From an uncultured Clostridium sp. (GTDB taxonomy: Bacteria > Bacillota > Clostridia > TANB77 > CAG-508): a stretch of DNA of 5,706 nt. The notes beneath the pieces are model-generated. The model did no database searches. It worked only from the letters and a program-made list of their open reading frames with translations, and had not been told where the DNA came from. Positions 1 to 5,663 of this stretch are shown here, one piece after another; the first letter of the stretch is position 1, and each line of letters begins with the position of its first letter. Both the position numbers and the translations under genes were made by a program. The stretch covers positions 1-5,706 of the forward strand of contig USQA01000082.1 in NCBI GenBank assembly GCA_900556695.1. The letters run 5' to 3'.

Positions 1-97
1 TTAATAAAATAACAAATATTATTTAAATATTTTTATCAATTCATATTTTTATTTTTTTTGAATACTTATTACTAACAAAATTTAAAGAGGTGCATAT

Positions 98-712
98 ATG
101 AATTTCATTTATCCTTTTATAATTTCTTTTATGTTAGTATTTTTTTCTGAGTTAGGTGACAAGACTCAATTACTAGTCCTTTCCTTCTCCACTAAAGATA
201 AAGCAAAAAATATTTTATTAGGAGTAGCTCTTGGTACTTTCTTTAGTCATGGATTAGCTATTTTATTCGGTAGTAAATTAGGTTCTCTTGAAAACCAATC
301 ATTTATTTACTACTCTAAAATAATGACCTATGCCTCTTTTTTACTTTTTGGTATTATTGGATTTATCCCTAAAAAACATAAAAATGATGATACTGAAAAC
401 GAAAAAAGCAATTCAATTCTTCACAAAATTACAAATATAAAAATAAATTATATCTTTATTATTACTCTTAGTATTATTATAGGCGAACTTGGAGATAAAA
501 CTTTTTTAGCATCTTTAGGTCTTGGCTTAGAATATCCTAATTACAAATTATTTTTAATATGTGGCTCTATTTCTGGAATGGTACTTAGTAATTCTATTGC
601 GTTATTTTTCGGAAAACTTATTGGAAATAAATTAGATTCAAATATTATTGAATTTATATCTAACTGTATATTTATTATTTTTGGTGTTATTGGGTTTTTT
701 AGAATGATTTAA
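98..712 (+). CDS. UPF0016/GDT1-family membrane cation transporter (putative Mn2+/Ca2+ exporter)
   Basis: A 204-residue integral membrane protein with two copies of the UPF0016 signature E-x-G-D-K-T: ELGDKT at residues 18-23 and again at 130-135. Each copy sits in the first helix of a three-helix repeat, the usual inverted duplication of this family. Hydrophobic segments lie near residues 4-18, 38-58, 76-91, 118-135, 150-172 and 186-203. A charged linker (about 92-117, rich in Lys, Asp and Glu) separates the halves. Family members (human TMEM165, yeast Gdt1, bacterial MneA-type exporters) move Mn2+ or Ca2+ across the membrane, probably in exchange for protons. The substrate here is inferred, with Mn2+ export the likeliest. 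The ATG is preceded by AAAGAGGTG at 84-92. I see no yybP-ykoY (manganese) riboswitch in the 97 bases upstream and no clear promoter. No GC-containing terminator follows the stop codon. Length is normal for the family and the gene looks intact. Confidence 0.9.
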   Translation: MNFIYPFIISFMLVFFSELGDKTQLLVLSFSTKDKAKNILLGVALGTFFSHGLAILFGSKLGSLENQSFIYYSKIMTYASFLLFGIIGFIPKKHKNDDTENEKSNSILHKITNIKINYIFIITLSIIIGELGDKTFLASLGLGLEYPNYKLFLICGSISGMVLSNSIALFFGKLIGNKLDSNIIEFISNCIFIIFGVIGFFRMI

Positions 713-754
713 TTTTCTTATTAAAATTAGTATAATGTTTTTTATTTCTTTGTA

Positions 755-783
755 TTGACAAACATACTTTTTTATGATATTAT
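755..783 (+). promoter_or_regulatory. Sigma-70/SigA-type promoter of tRNA-Arg
   Basis: A perfect -35 box TTGACA (755-760) is followed by a 17-base spacer and TATTAT (778-783). A TGA just before the -10 box makes an extended -10 element. Transcription should start near 790, giving only about 8 nt of leader before the tRNA at 798. Spacing and position are ideal for a strong stable-RNA promoter. Confidence 0.85.
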
Positions 784-797
784 AATTATTGTCATTT

Positions 798-874
<77 letters not shown>

Positions 875-878
875 AATA

Positions 879-923
879 AGTAAAAAAGACAGATTAGAAA
901 TTATCTAATCTGTCTTTTTTACT
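879..923. terminator. Bidirectional intrinsic terminator, 20-bp perfect stem
   Basis: Bases 879-898 pair perfectly with 904-923 around a 5-base loop. The core is GACAGATTAGA/TCTAATCTGTC, flanked by six A on the left and six T on the right. Each strand therefore ends in a U-run, so the hairpin can stop the tRNA-Arg transcript on the plus strand and the 922-1167 gene on the minus strand. The right arm overlaps the TAG stop codon (922-924) of that minus-strand gene. Confidence 0.9.
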
Positions 924-1167
924 ATTGTTTTTCACTTATGGTAAAGATTGTACCATCCCCACCTTTTTCTGGAGTACATGTCAATTTTCCATAACACTGG
1001 ATAGAATGTTCTCCATACTGGCTAATGATTTTACATACTCCCAGCTCTTCATTTTTTGCACTCTTTGAGTCAAAAAAGTTATTAACTACTATTCTTTCGT
1101 CCTCAGGTGCTAATACTTCACCGAAAAGATAGATTTCTTTTGATGTCTTGTTAACTATTCTGTACAT
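922..1167 (-). CDS. Small protein of unknown function, GC-richer than its neighbours
   Basis: I do not recognise this protein. From the ATG at 1167 it is 81 residues, beginning MYRIVNKTSKEIYLFGEVL. It looks soluble, beta-rich and compact, with three Cys (two in a segment ending GKLTCTPEKGGDG) and no signal peptide or membrane helix. The frame is open further, to a TTG at 1257 (111 residues), but that TTG has no Shine-Dalgarno sequence and lies in a promoter-like stretch. The ATG has AAAGAGTGG (1172-1180) four bases upstream, a modest ribosome binding site. By hand count the gene is about one-third GC, against about one-fifth in the adjacent acetyltransferase gene, which hints at separate origin. 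It lies downstream of the acetyltransferase on the same strand and ends in the hairpin shared with tRNA-Arg. A phage or mobile-element remnant is possible, but this is inference only. Confidence 0.6.
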   Translation of the reverse strand: MYRIVNKTSKEIYLFGEVLAPEDERIVVNNFFDSKSAKNEELGVCKIISQYGEHSIQCYGKLTCTPEKGGDGTIFTISEKQ

Positions 1168-1183
1168 AACGCCACTCTTTCTA

Positions 1184-1197
1184 CCTACAATTGTAGG
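1184..1197. promoter_or_regulatory. 14-bp perfect palindrome, possible operator
   Basis: CCTACAATTGTAGG is fully self-complementary with no spacer. It contains TACA-AT-TGTA, which fits the TACAnnTGTA core bound by BlaI/MecI/CopY-type winged-helix repressors. It lies downstream of the predicted start site and upstream of the ATG at 1167, where a bound repressor could block elongation. No gene for such a regulator is visible in the window, so operator function is inference from symmetry and position. Confidence 0.4.
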
Positions 1198-1228
1198 ATT
1201 TGTTGCTAAACAATAAGTTACAATTTGT

Positions 1229-1257
1229 ATTTTATCATATTTACATAATTTTTTCAA
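1229..1257 (-). promoter_or_regulatory. Predicted promoter of the small gene 922-1167
   Basis: On the minus strand TTGAAA (1257-1252) is separated by exactly 17 bases from TAAAAT (1234-1229). Transcription would start near 1222, leaving a leader of about 55 nt that holds the palindrome. Its position just after the acetyltransferase stop codon supports the ATG at 1167 as start rather than the TTG at 1257, which is the first codon-sized part of this -35 box. AT-rich DNA produces such matches by chance, so confidence is moderate. Confidence 0.5.
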
Positions 1258-1266
1258 TTGTTTTTA

Positions 1267-1701
1267 TTAATTTTTATCTTTCCATTCCATTTCATATTCT
1301 TTTTCTTTTGTTTCTTCATCTATCCCTATTTTAGTATTTTTAAAACCCATTGCAACATAAAATAATATAGCGTTAATATTTTTTTCGTATACTTTTAATT
1401 TTAATTTATTATTTCTTTCTTTACAGTAATTTATAAGCTTTCTACCTATTCCCTGTCTTTTAAATTCATCTTTTACAAATAAAGCTCCTACATATCCTTC
1501 TTCTAGTAAACTAATAAATCCTTTTATTTCATTATTTTCTACATATACATAAGTTTCTGATTGTAAAAGATATTCATTTTTTACTTTATTAAAGTTTATA
1601 AGCCAATAATCTTTTTCGATAAAATCATGTGCTTTAAAATTACCTTTTGTCCATATTGTCATTACTTTAGTAGTGTCTTCTATTTTAAATTTTCTTATCA
1701 T
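1267..1701 (-). CDS. GNAT-family N-acetyltransferase (YjaB-like)
   Basis: A 144-residue protein with the GNAT fold, which transfers an acetyl group from acetyl-CoA to an amine. The acceptor is unknown. The acetyl-CoA pyrophosphate-binding loop is KRQGIGRKL at residues 81-89 (Q/R-x-x-G-x-G type). It is preceded by strand VGALFVKDEF (71-80) and followed by the C-terminal motif NINAILFYVAMGF (108-120), typical of GNAT motif B. The N-terminal pattern IW...HDFI...YW (16-33) resembles E. coli YjaB and relatives. The frame extends six codons upstream to a TTG at 1719, but AGGAGG (1713-1708) lies six bases before the ATG at 1701 and decides the start. The gene is read divergently from the XRE regulator. 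No terminator separates it from the small gene downstream, so read-through to the 879-923 hairpin is likely. Confidence 0.88.
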   Translation of the reverse strand: MIRKFKIEDTTKVMTIWTKGNFKAHDFIEKDYWLINFNKVKNEYLLQSETYVYVENNEIKGFISLLEEGYVGALFVKDEFKRQGIGRKLINYCKERNNKLKLKVYEKNINAILFYVAMGFKNTKIGIDEETKEKEYEMEWKDKN

Positions 1702-1707
1702 ATGTAT

Positions 1708-1713
1708 CCTCCT
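1708..1713 (-). promoter_or_regulatory. Start-deciding ribosome binding site of the GNAT gene
   Basis: A perfect AGGAGG on the minus strand lies six bases before the ATG at 1701. It falls inside the longer open frame that begins with TTG at 1719, so the longer start is unlikely. Confidence 0.9.
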
Positions 1714-1728
1714 AATCAATTTATAAAC

Positions 1729-1766
1729 ATTATATCATATTATATTATATTTATTTTTTATGATAA
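1729..1766 (-). promoter_or_regulatory. Probable promoter region of the GNAT gene
   Basis: The minus strand holds TTATCA (1766-1761), 16 bases, then TATAAT (1744-1739). A second -10 box, TGATATAAT, has its TATAAT at 1734-1729 and is of the TGn-extended type. Either would start transcription 9-19 bases before the SD. The stretch is nearly pure A/T, so which box is used cannot be decided. Confidence 0.4.
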
Positions 1767-1906
1767 TAGAATAAATATCTTAATTTTGTATATAACTAAA
1801 AGTGATACTTTGTATTTTTTAATATTTTTTTATTATTACTTATTAATTCTAATTTTTCAAGTGTTTTTACATATTTTTATATATTTTTTCTCATAGTATT
1901 AATGTG

Positions 1907-1935
1907 TTCAATATCTACTTTGTGATTGTTATACT
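1907..1935 (+). promoter_or_regulatory. Predicted promoter of the XRE regulator gene
   Basis: TTCAAT (1907-1912), a 17-base spacer and TATACT (1930-1935), with TGT before the -10 box forming an extended -10 element. The expected start is near 1942, just before the SD at 1956-1960. This placement argues against translation from an ATG-like start at 1904. Confidence 0.55.
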
Positions 1936-1955
1936 GTTACTAATATTAAAAATCT

Positions 1956-1960
1956 GGAGG
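1956..1960 (+). promoter_or_regulatory. Start-deciding ribosome binding site of the XRE gene
   Basis: GGAGG lies six bases before the ATG at 1967. The frame is open upstream to a GTG at 1904, but that would add 21 mostly hydrophobic residues and has no SD, so 1967 is preferred. Confidence 0.9.
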
Positions 1961-1966
1961 TATAAA

Positions 1967-2308
1967 ATGGTTTCTGTTTCAAAATCAGAAATAGATAAAA
2001 TCTTTGGTAAAATTTTAAGAGATTTCCGTGTTAAAAATGGTTTTACTCAAGAACAACTATCTGAAAAACTAGGAATTTCCTTAAAATATATATCTAGAAT
2101 TGAAAATGGTAATAACGGAATAAAAACTCAAACTTTAATAAAATATATGAATATATTAGGAATTATGCCAAATATTATATATAAAGATTTCATTAATAAC
2201 ACTGAAGTTTTAGATGATATTAACTTATTTAATAAAATTAGTAGCTTATCTAGTGATCAAAAAACATTTATTTCTTCAGTAATAGATTTATTAAAAAATC
2301 CAAAATAA
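1967..2308 (+). CDS. XRE-family (Cro/CI-type HTH) transcriptional regulator
   Basis: A 113-residue DNA-binding protein. Residues about 12-68 form an HTH_3 domain: FGKILRDFRVKNGFTQEQLS carries helices 1-2, and KLGISLKYISRIENG (34-48) holds the turn and recognition helix, with the typical I-S-R-I-E-N-G ending. The remaining 45 residues (LDDINLFNKISSLSSDQKTFI...) are predicted helical and probably mediate dimerisation. They carry no sensor domain, protease motif or toxin-like feature. The longer open frame from 1904 adds a false hydrophobic N-terminus. The protein probably represses a few nearby or distant genes, possibly its own, but no clear dyad operator is visible at its promoter. It is divergent from the GNAT gene, convergent with the aminopeptidase, and its stop codon is inside the shared terminator stem. 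I see no toxin partner or phage genes next to it. Confidence 0.9.
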   Translation: MVSVSKSEIDKIFGKILRDFRVKNGFTQEQLSEKLGISLKYISRIENGNNGIKTQTLIKYMNILGIMPNIIYKDFINNTEVLDDINLFNKISSLSSDQKTFISSVIDLLKNPK

Positions 2309-2353
2309 AAAACATAAGTAATCAAATAAAATATTACTTATGTTTTTTATTTT
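2302..2353. terminator. Bidirectional intrinsic terminator between XRE and aminopeptidase genes
   Basis: Bases 2302-2322 pair perfectly with 2333-2353 (21 bp) around a 10-base A-rich loop. The central part is ACATAAGTAAT/ATTACTTATGT, flanked by A-runs on the left and T-runs on the right, so both strands end in U-rich RNA. The stem contains the TAA stop of the XRE gene (2306-2308) and ends one base before the stop codon of the minus-strand aminopeptidase gene. Confidence 0.88.
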
Positions 2354-2354
2354 T

Positions 2355-3749
2355 TTATTCATTCCAAAAAGCTTTATAAGTTTTATATGCAGAATAAATA
2401 TCAAATTTACTTGTTACTTCATATGGAGCATGCATTGAAAGTACTGGTACACCACAATCAATTACATCAGCACCTTTATTTGCTAATATATAAGCAATTG
2501 TGCCTCCACCACCAATATCAACTTTTCCTAATTCTGCAATTTGATATTTTATATTATTTTTCTCTAAAACATTTCTTACCCAAGCAACATATTCTGCATT
2601 TGCATCTGATGCACCTGATTTTCCTCTAGCTCCTGTATATTTATTTAAGCTTATACCCTTTCCTAAAAATCCTGCATTATCTTTATCTGATACTGAAGCA
2701 TATATTGGGTCGAAACCAGCATCAACATCAGAAGATAACATTTTTGAAAAACAAAATACTTTATCTAATAAATTAGGTCTATTTATTCCCAATTTATTTA
2801 ATATTTCAGAAATGAAGAAATCAAACATATGTGATTCCATACCTGTATTTCCTATGCTTCCTATTTCTTCTTTATCTGATAATATACATATGGCTGTATT
2901 TTTTACATTATTTAATTCCATCATAGCAGCAAATGAAGTATATGCACATATTTTATCATCTTGACCATAAGCTGCAACCATACTTTCATCAAATCCTAAG
3001 CTCTTTGCTCTGAAACTAGGAACTAATTCAATTTCTGAACTTGTTAAATCTACTTCTGTAATTCCATATTTGTCATTTAATATTTTTAATATATTTAATT
3101 TTATACCTTCTGATATTTTATTGTCATATGGAATACTTCCTACTAATAATCTTAAATCTTCTCCTTCAACACCATTTTTTAATTTTTTCTCCATTTGATC
3201 TTGTGCTAAGTGTGGTAATAAATCTGTTATTGTAAATATTGGATCATCATCTTTTTCTCCAATGTTTATTTCAACTTTTTCTCCATTTGTTTTTACAATA
3301 ACACCATGCATACTAAGTGGTATTGTTGTCCATTGATATTTCTTTATTCCACCATAATAATGTGTTTTAAAATAAGCCAAACCACCATCTTCACATAATG
3401 GATTTGGTTTTAAATCTAATCTTGGTGAATCCACATGAGATCCTATAATATGCAATCCATTTTCTATTGTTTCTTCTCCTATAATTGCTAAATACATGCT
3501 TTTTTCTCTATTAACAAAATAAATTTTATCTCCTGGTTTTAATGTATCAAATTCCATAATATCCTTATAACCATTTTCATTAGCTACTTTTCTTGCATTT
3601 TTTATAAATTCTCTTTCTGTTTTTGAAACATTTAGAAAATCCATATAATTTTTTGAAACTCTAAAAACTTCTTTTCTTTCTTCTTCATTTAAAGAATTCC
3701 ATCCGTTTTCCTTTTTATTAAATAATTGTTCTTTTAAATTTTCTCCCAT
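2355..3749 (-). CDS. apeA: M18-family aminopeptidase (aspartyl aminopeptidase type)
   Basis: A 464-residue cytosolic zinc metallopeptidase that removes N-terminal residues from peptides. M18 enzymes often prefer acidic residues and assemble as large tetrahedral dodecamers. The metal and catalytic positions of the family are visible: HVDSPR at 105-110 (His105, and Asp107 next to it), bridging Asp264 in GQDDK, the Glu pair 294-295 in DKEEIGS (catalytic base and ligand), Asp341 in SSDVDAG, and His440 in SMHAPYE. The segment DIGGGGTIAY (411-420) is also typical. Length agrees with the clostridial ApeA subgroup, which is longer than the ApeB subgroup; the symbol rests on this. The ATG is preceded by AAAGGAGG (3764-3757). 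The gene forms a single-gene unit, divergent from the FAD/Rieske gene and ending at the 2302-2353 hairpin. Its probable role is peptide turnover and amino-acid recovery. It appears intact. Confidence 0.95.
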   Translation of the reverse strand: MGENLKEQLFNKKENGWNSLNEEERKEVFRVSKNYMDFLNVSKTEREFIKNARKVANENGYKDIMEFDTLKPGDKIYFVNREKSMYLAIIGEETIENGLHIIGSHVDSPRLDLKPNPLCEDGGLAYFKTHYYGGIKKYQWTTIPLSMHGVIVKTNGEKVEINIGEKDDDPIFTITDLLPHLAQDQMEKKLKNGVEGEDLRLLVGSIPYDNKISEGIKLNILKILNDKYGITEVDLTSSEIELVPSFRAKSLGFDESMVAAYGQDDKICAYTSFAAMMELNNVKNTAICILSDKEEIGSIGNTGMESHMFDFFISEILNKLGINRPNLLDKVFCFSKMLSSDVDAGFDPIYASVSDKDNAGFLGKGISLNKYTGARGKSGASDANAEYVAWVRNVLEKNNIKYQIAELGKVDIGGGGTIAYILANKGADVIDCGVPVLSMHAPYEVTSKFDIYSAYKTYKAFWNE

Positions 3750-3779
3750 AAAAAATCCTCCTTTGTTTTTACTTTTGTT

Positions 3780-3808
3780 AGTATATCATTATTTAAATTA
3801 TTTTTCCA
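3780..3808 (-). promoter_or_regulatory. Predicted promoter of the M18 aminopeptidase gene
   Basis: On the minus strand TGGAAA (3808-3803) is followed by 17 bases and TATACT (3785-3780), with TGA before the -10 box making an extended -10 element. Transcription would start near 3773, about nine bases before the SD. The remainder of the 154-base divergent gap (3809-3892) is AT-rich and shows no convincing promoter for the plus-strand gene; TATTAT at 3834-3839 lacks a good -35 box. Confidence 0.6.
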
Positions 3809-3903
3809 CTTTTTTTATATTCTATTCTTTTTATATTATAAACAGCTTACTTTTATTGCATAAATAATTAAAAATTTAGTCATACTAATTCTAGAGGTGA
3901 ATT

Positions 3904-5412
3904 ATGAATTCTTTTTGGATAGATTCAATTAAAAATGATCAAAATTTTGAAAAATTAAATAGTAACATTGAAACTGATATATGTATTATAGGGGCTGGGA
4001 TTTTTGGAGTAACTTGTGCATATTATTTATCAGATCTTGGATATAATGTTACTGTATTAGAAAAATATAAAGTTGGAGAAAAAACGACTGGACATTCTAC
4101 ATCTAAAATAACAAGCCAACATGGCTTATTTTACACATACTTAATTAATTCTTATGGTAATAAGTTTGCTAAAGATTATTTAGATGCAAATGAGGAAGCA
4201 ATAAAAAATATAAAAGATATTATAGACAAAGAAAAAATTTCTTGTGATTTTGAATATCAAAATAGTTATGTATACACAACAAAAAAATCAGAACTAAATT
4301 CTATAAAAAAAGAAGTTGATGCAGTTACATCTTTAGGATTTCAAAATTGTGATTTTGTTACTAAAGCTGGACTTCCATTTGATATAAAAGGAGCTATTTG
4401 TTTTAAAAATCAAGCTCAATTTAATGCATTAAAATATGTTTTAGGTTTATGTGAAAAAATCACTTCAAAAAACGGAAAAATCTTTACTAACACTACAGTT
4501 ATTGATATAAAAGAAGAAAATAATAGTTATATTACATTTACTGAAAATAATATTGTTAAATCTAAATATGTAATTATTGCTTCTCATTACCCATTTATTA
4601 ATTTTCCTGGATTTTATTTTACAAAAATGTATCAATCAACTTCTTATGTTATAGCAGTTGATACTAAAAAAACATTATTTAATGGAATGTATATAAATCC
4701 TACTCTTCCTATATTCTCTTATAGAACTGCAAAATTAGATGGAAAAAATATTTTGTTAGTTGCTGGAGGGGATCATAAAACCGGGCAACCCACTTCATAT
4801 AAAGATAGTTATGGTCTTTTAGAAAACGAAGTAAAAAAATATTATCCAAACTGTGAAATTATAAGCAAATGGAATACCAGAGATTGTATATCTTTAGATA
4901 AAATACCTTATATTGGTAGATATTCTAATATAATGCCAAATATGTTTATAGGAACAGGATTTAAAAAATGGGGAATTACATTATCAAATGTAGCAGCAAA
5001 TATTATTGTAGATGATATTGTTGGAAAAAATAATAAATATTCATATTTATTTAACTCTACCCGTGTAAAACCTTTAAAAAATATAGATGAAATGAAAAAT
5101 ATAGTTGTTCAATCAACTAATTCCTTATTTTTAAATAAAATAAAAAAACCTAATATGAGATTTGAAGAAATAGCACCAAACTCTGGTGGTATTATAGAAA
5201 TAAATCATCAAAAGGTTGGTATATATAAAGACGCTAGCAACAATATATATGCTGTAAATCCTATATGTACTCATTTAGGTTGTTTATTATCATGGAATGA
5301 TGTAGACAAAACTTGGGATTGCCCTTGTCATGGCTCTAGATTTGATTATAGAGGTAATAATATTTATGATCCTGCATTTAAAAATTTAGAGGTTTATAAT
5401 CTAGAAAATTAA
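3904..5412 (+). CDS. FAD-dependent oxidoreductase with C-terminal Rieske [2Fe-2S] domain (YhfW-like)
   Basis: A 502-residue two-domain redox protein. Residues about 24-375 form a DAO/DadA-type flavoprotein: the dinucleotide motif IIGAGIFG (28-35), acidic Glu53 ending the second strand (binds the FAD ribose), and a C-terminal FAD contact region IGTGFKKWGITLS (349-361). Residues about 420-502 are a Rieske domain with CTHLGC (455-460) and CPCHGS (473-478). Cys455, His457, Cys473 and His476 should ligate the cluster, and Cys460/Cys475 form the usual disulfide. The architecture matches Bacillus YhfW. The substrate and electron partner of this family are, to my knowledge, not established. Electrons probably pass between the flavin and the Rieske centre. 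There is no signal peptide or membrane helix, so it should be cytosolic. The ATG has AGAGGTGA (3893-3900) upstream. The gene is monocistronic within the window, divergent from the aminopeptidase. Full length, with all cluster ligands present. Confidence 0.93.
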   Translation: MNSFWIDSIKNDQNFEKLNSNIETDICIIGAGIFGVTCAYYLSDLGYNVTVLEKYKVGEKTTGHSTSKITSQHGLFYTYLINSYGNKFAKDYLDANEEAIKNIKDIIDKEKISCDFEYQNSYVYTTKKSELNSIKKEVDAVTSLGFQNCDFVTKAGLPFDIKGAICFKNQAQFNALKYVLGLCEKITSKNGKIFTNTTVIDIKEENNSYITFTENNIVKSKYVIIASHYPFINFPGFYFTKMYQSTSYVIAVDTKKTLFNGMYINPTLPIFSYRTAKLDGKNILLVAGGDHKTGQPTSYKDSYGLLENEVKKYYPNCEIISKWNTRDCISLDKIPYIGRYSNIMPNMFIGTGFKKWGITLSNVAANIIVDDIVGKNNKYSYLFNSTRVKPLKNIDEMKNIVVQSTNSLFLNKIKKPNMRFEEIAPNSGGIIEINHQKVGIYKDASNNIYAVNPICTHLGCLLSWNDVDKTWDCPCHGSRFDYRGNNIYDPAFKNLEVYNLEN

Positions 5413-5464
5413 TTTTGTGTAATAAAATTGTAATACAAATAATGATGATTTTCCTTGATTTTTG

Positions 5465-5493
5465 TTGACTTGTAGTATTTTTTTTGCTACAAT
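5465..5493 (+). promoter_or_regulatory. Near-consensus SigA-type promoter with no protein gene downstream
   Basis: TTGACT (5465-5470), exactly 17 bases, then TACAAT (5488-5493): five of six consensus matches in each box. Transcription would start near 5500. An inverted repeat TTGTAG (5470-5475) / CTACAA (5487-5492) spans the spacer and the -10 box and could be an operator. No protein gene follows on this strand within the window; a terminator does, at 5538-5579. Confidence 0.65.
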
Positions 5494-5499
5494 ACTTTT

Positions 5500-5579
5500 A
5501 ATAAATCATATATTTATATGTTTATTTTTTGTTTATTGAACTAGATTTCTTCTTTGCGTAGTAATCTAGTTCTTTTTTT
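5500..5579 (+). ncRNA. Candidate small RNA of about 80 nt
   Basis: Delimited by the promoter at 5465-5493 and the terminator ending at 5579. The predicted RNA starts with a hairpin: AATAAA (5500-5505) and CATATA (5507-5512) pair with TATATG (5515-5520) and TTTATT (5521-5526), with one bulged T at 5506 and a TT loop. A short U-rich linker follows, then the 10-bp terminator stem. The only open frame inside, eight codons from ATG 5518 ending in the terminator arm, has no SD. The sequence resembles no RNA family I know (not 6S, tmRNA, SRP or RNase P). Expression is inferred from the promoter-terminator pair alone. Alternatives are a leader or attenuator whose downstream gene is lost, or chance promoter matches in AT-rich DNA upstream of the oxidoreductase terminator. 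Confidence 0.42.
5538..5579 (+). terminator. Intrinsic terminator with 10-bp stem and seven T
   Basis: GAACTAGATT (5538-5547) pairs perfectly with AATCTAGTTC (5563-5572) around a 15-base loop, followed directly by T7 (5573-5579). The opposite strand lacks a U-run after its arm, so it acts on plus-strand transcripts only. It lies 125 bases after the oxidoreductase stop codon, so it may end that transcript, the candidate small RNA, or both. Confidence 0.85.
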
Positions 5580-5627
5580 ATTTATATTATCTACACTTTT
5601 ATAATTCAACAATATTATATTAATTAT

Positions 5628-5653
5628 AAAAAAAAAAGACTTCTTTAAGTCTT
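5628..5653 (-). terminator. Intrinsic terminator of tRNA-Pro
   Basis: Minus-strand arms 5653-5647 (AAGACTT) and 5642-5636 (AAGTCTT) form a 7-bp stem around a four-base loop. On the minus strand it is followed by a run of T from the ten A at 5628-5637. It lies about ten bases after the CCA end of the tRNA-Pro gene and faces the plus-strand terminator at 5538-5579. Confidence 0.8.
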
Positions 5654-5663
5654 CTTTTTATGA

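Noticed and set aside
14..32. Inverted repeat AAATATT/AATATTT with a five-base loop, possibly a terminator of an upstream gene
   Set aside because: The stem is A/T only, seven pairs, with no strong T-run. Such repeats are expected by chance in DNA this AT-rich.
708..727. TAATTTT/AAAATTA hairpin after the UPF0016 gene
   Set aside because: It is A/T only and lacks a following T-run, so it cannot be called a terminator.
1168..1257. 30-residue N-terminal extension of the small gene from a TTG start
   Set aside because: There is no SD before the TTG, and the stretch contains a TTGAAA-N17-TAAAAT promoter and a palindrome. The ATG at 1167 fits better, though the longer form is not excluded.
1627..1896. 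89-codon plus-strand open frame rich in Phe, Tyr and Ile
   Set aside because: It overlaps the GNAT gene on the opposite strand and runs into AT-rich intergenic DNA. It has no SD, and its composition is that of translated T-rich sequence.
1904..1966. Hydrophobic N-terminal extension of the XRE regulator (possible membrane anchor)
   Set aside because: It would start at a GTG without an SD and overlap the predicted promoter, whereas the ATG at 1967 has GGAGG at ideal spacing.
2387..2629. 80-codon plus-strand open frame
   Set aside because: It lies wholly antisense to the conserved C-terminal part of the M18 aminopeptidase, with Leu/His-rich low-complexity content and no SD.
5518..5544. Eight-codon leader peptide inside the candidate small RNA
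   Set aside because: It has no SD and no regulatory codon run, and no downstream plus-strand gene is present for it to attenuate.
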